Shown here one piece after another: positions 5,986 to 7,493 of a DNA stretch of 7,493 nt (position 1 is the first letter of the stretch; every line of letters begins with the position of its first letter). The notes under the pieces were generated by a model. That model did not search any database. It saw only the letters and a list, made by a program, of their open reading frames with translations, and had not been told where the DNA came from. A program made the position numbers and the translations under genes. Source of the stretch: an uncultured Bacteroidota bacterium. Lineage in GTDB: Bacteria > Bacteroidota > Bacteroidia > Chitinophagales > Chitinophagaceae. The stretch lies in the NCBI GenBank assembly GCA_946479535.1, contig CAMLGP010000120.1:1-7493 (forward strand), read 5' to 3'.

Positions 5986-6223
5986 TGGAAAGCCTGATAA
6001 TTCTACTATCCAGAACCAAACCCATTTGCCACCAGATTTCTTTAAACGCCCTTTTTAAGCCCTAAAATGAAATTACCCGGATGATTCTGGATTATAGATC
6101 AGAAGCCATTAATCGCAGACGGAAGAAGCTTTGAGAAATAATCAATCACCTATCCTGATTTTTACAATCATTCTACCAGGAAATTTGATAACCGTAAGTG
6201 ATTTTTCTTAGACTATAAAAATC

Positions 6224-6267
6224 CTCGAAGGATTGCGAAGAATTTGCGAAGGAAATGCCGCAGAATT
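6224..6267. repeat. Four degenerate 11-bp tandem repeats (block C)
   Basis: Units read CTCGAAGGATT, GCGAAGAATTT, GCGAAGGAAAT and GCCGCAGAATT. The exact 8-mer TTGCGAAG recurs 11 bases apart (6233-6240 and 6244-6251). The first unit is also part of a 6-bp hairpin, AATCCT-CGA-AGGATT (6220-6234). Confidence 0.55.
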
Positions 6268-6420
6268 GACATGCTACAATTTTAATCCCTTTAATCACAG
6301 CCAGATGAATAACCTGAACTATGCAGTGTTTAAAGCTGGACTCAGCCTGGCTATAAAAAATTAATTTTATTTTATCGCCGAATTCTCTAAAAGTAACACG
6401 CAATATCAACAATGTTATTT

Positions 6421-6438
6421 GTTTCCTGATAGGGAAAC
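6421..6438. other. Perfect stem-loop upstream of the repeat lipoprotein
   Basis: GTTTCC and GGAAAC make a perfect 6-bp stem around TGATAG. It lies 113 bases before the lipoprotein ATG and 58 bases upstream of its promoter, outside the predicted transcript. No T-run follows on either strand. It could be a weak operator or chance. Confidence 0.3.
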
Positions 6439-6496
6439 ACTCTCCTATTCAATTCTCCCAAAACAGATCCAAATAAGCATTTGGCTATTCGGGTGA

Positions 6497-6529
6497 TTGC
6501 GACTGATCCCCCTAAAAACGCTAACTTTG
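6497..6529 (+). promoter_or_regulatory. Promoter of the repeat lipoprotein gene
   Basis: TAACTTTG at 6522-6529 matches the Bacteroidota -7 consensus exactly. A TTG at 6497-6499, 22 bases upstream, is a partial -33 element. The ATG lies 22 bases after the -7 box, so the leader would be under 20 bases and has no Shine-Dalgarno sequence. Confidence 0.6.
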
Positions 6530-6551
6530 CCCCTTAATTCCACCGAATCAA

Positions 6552-7493
6552 ATGCGCCACCTCCTTTGTATCATGGCAATAGCCATGACCCTGTTTTCCT
6601 GCCAAAAAGAAGTAAACGAACAACTGCCCCCTACCACAAATCCCTCTGGTCCGGCAGTATTCAGCTTTGACGGTGCGCCTAACGCGTGTTCCGTAGCAAC
6701 CATTGCTGGCTATTATGCAACCGGAACCGTTCTAAGTGAAACCAATACTGCTACCGTTCAGGTCAACGTAACTACTATAGGTACTTATACAATTTCTACC
6801 AATACCGTCAACGGATATAAGTTTGCAGCCAGTGGGTCATTTACTACCACTGGTGTTCAAAATATTAAGCTTACCGGAAGTGGAACTCCTGTTGCTGCAC
6901 AAACAGATGAATTTATTCCATCTATTAGTGGCGTCAGTGGTTGCAAGTTTTCAGTAACCGTTACCGTACCTGCACCTGCGGTGTTCACGCTGGTGGGTTC
7001 ACCAACTGCCTGTACAAATGTTATCGTAAGCGGAACTTATGGTCTCGGCACTCCTCTCACTGCCACAAATACCATTACGGTAAAAGCAAATGTGACTTCA
7101 AAAGGTTCATTCACCATTGCCACCAACACAGTTGGAGGTATGACCTTCTCAAAGTCCGGAGGCTTCGCCAACACAGGTGTGCAAACCGTTGTGCTGGTGG
7201 GTGCTGGCACGCCAACAACTGCCGGCGCTAATGCATTCACCGTTGGAACCAACGGATGCACCTTCAATGTAAATGTGGTTGGTCCTGCAGTTTTTACCTA
7301 CCTGGATGGATCAGGTGCGTGCGCTGTGCCAACCATTGCCGGAACCTACGGCGTGGGAACCCCACTGGATGCTGCCAATACAGTAACAGTGAAGGCAAAC
7401 GTTACCACTCCGGGAACCTTTACTATCACAACTACCAAGGGGGGAATGACTTTTTCCAAAACAGGTGAGTTTACTGTAACAGGTATTCAGAAT
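6552..7493 (+). CDS. Surface-type repeat lipoprotein (partial, C-terminus beyond right edge)
   Basis: The frame stays open for 314 codons from the ATG at 6552 to the last base, so the gene continues outside the window. The N-terminus is a lipoprotein signal ending LFSC (Cys17), followed by QKE, which resembles the Bacteroidota export signal (K/D/E-rich after the Cys) for placement on the cell surface. After a short Pro/Thr linker come repeats beginning AVF at residues 35, 143 and 246, about 103-108 residues each. Each has a Cys about 11 residues in (46, 154, 257) and, in the complete repeats, another near the end (131, 236). Each also carries GTYTI/GSFTI/GTFTI-type and TGVQ/TGIQ motifs. The Thr/Gly/Val/Asn-rich, beta-rich look suggests immunoglobulin-like or similar extracellular domains, perhaps adhesive; paired Cys could form disulfides. 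Substrate and partners are unknown. It may be very long if the repeats continue. Confidence 0.88.
   Translation, partial: MRHLLCIMAIAMTLFSCQKEVNEQLPPTTNPSGPAVFSFDGAPNACSVATIAGYYATGTVLSETNTATVQVNVTTIGTYTISTNTVNGYKFAASGSFTTTGVQNIKLTGSGTPVAAQTDEFIPSISGVSGCKFSVTVTVPAPAVFTLVGSPTACTNVIVSGTYGLGTPLTATNTITVKANVTSKGSFTIATNTVGGMTFSKSGGFANTGVQTVVLVGAGTPTTAGANAFTVGTNGCTFNVNVVGPAVFTYLDGSGACAVPTIAGTYGVGTPLDAANTVTVKANVTTPGTFTITTTKGGMTFSKTGEFTVTGIQN

Larger units (their letters stand above)
5394..6551. other. Long intergenic region without a convincing gene
   Basis: About 1.16 kb separates the ATPase gene from the repeat lipoprotein. The first 330 bases are AT-rich and hold only a 17-bp palindrome. The middle (about 5720-6030) is richer in GC and contains 11-bp tandem repeats, and the part after 6060 has another such block. 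Two minus-strand frames of 100 and 79 codons exist (5723-6025 and 6173-6412). Neither shows a recognisable domain, and the out-of-frame 11-bp repeats argue against coding. The mixed composition suggests decayed or inserted sequence, but no transposase remnant could be identified. Confidence 0.6.

Noticed and set aside
5723..6025. A 100-codon minus-strand frame as a protein gene
   Set aside because: It has no recognisable domain or clear start signal, and 11-bp repeats (not a multiple of 3) run through it, so open length is probably incidental. Kept only as a possible repeat element.
6357..6368. AAAATTAATTTT palindrome
   Set aside because: A 12-bp A/T-only palindrome in AT-rich DNA is expected by chance.
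6173..6412. A 79-codon minus-strand frame as a small gene
   Set aside because: There is no family resemblance and no promoter or ribosome binding site; it is rich in Phe, Ile and Cys, as expected for non-coding AT-rich DNA, and it covers repeat block C.

Overview
This window most likely comes from a member of the Bacteroidota, probably a Chitinophagaceae-like genus. Several cues support this. Promoters carry the Bacteroidota -7 element TAnnTTTG: TATCTTTG before the tRNA, TAATTTTG three times before the ATPase gene, TAACTTTG before the last gene and TAGTTTTG before nirK. Shine-Dalgarno sequences are weak or absent. There are two lipoprotein signal peptides, one followed by the CQKE surface-export type of sequence. 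The right edge holds a Thr/Gly/Asn-rich repeat lipoprotein of a kind common in that group. The genus is an inference.

Layout: (1) 1-1536, minus strand: a lipid-anchored copper nitrite reductase (nirK) followed 12 bases later by a multi-pass membrane protein that runs off the left edge; together they look like a small denitrification operon. (2) 1763-3539, plus strand: an XdhC/CoxI-family protein and a MocA-like nucleotidyltransferase overlapping by 8 bases, a maturation pair for molybdenum hydroxylases whose structural subunits are not in the window. (3) 3632-3819: a tRNA-Asp(GTC) with its own promoter and terminator. (4) 3957-5312, minus strand: an AAA/DUF4143 ATPase with a nuclease-like C-terminal motif. 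Upstream of it lie three near-identical promoter boxes exactly 33 bp apart, then a perfect 17-bp palindrome. (5) 5394-6551: about 1.1 kb with no convincing gene but three separate blocks of degenerate 11-bp tandem repeats. (6) 6552 to the right edge, plus strand: a surface-type lipoprotein built of repeats of about 105 residues, incomplete in the window.

Functionally, nirK and the membrane protein point to nitrite reduction to nitric oxide under low oxygen, and the XdhC/MocA pair to assembly of a molybdenum enzyme encoded elsewhere. The ATPase and the repeat lipoprotein look like independent accessory genes. The least explained parts are the 33-bp phased promoter array and the 11-bp-periodic region. 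No complete new defence or mobile system was recognised.
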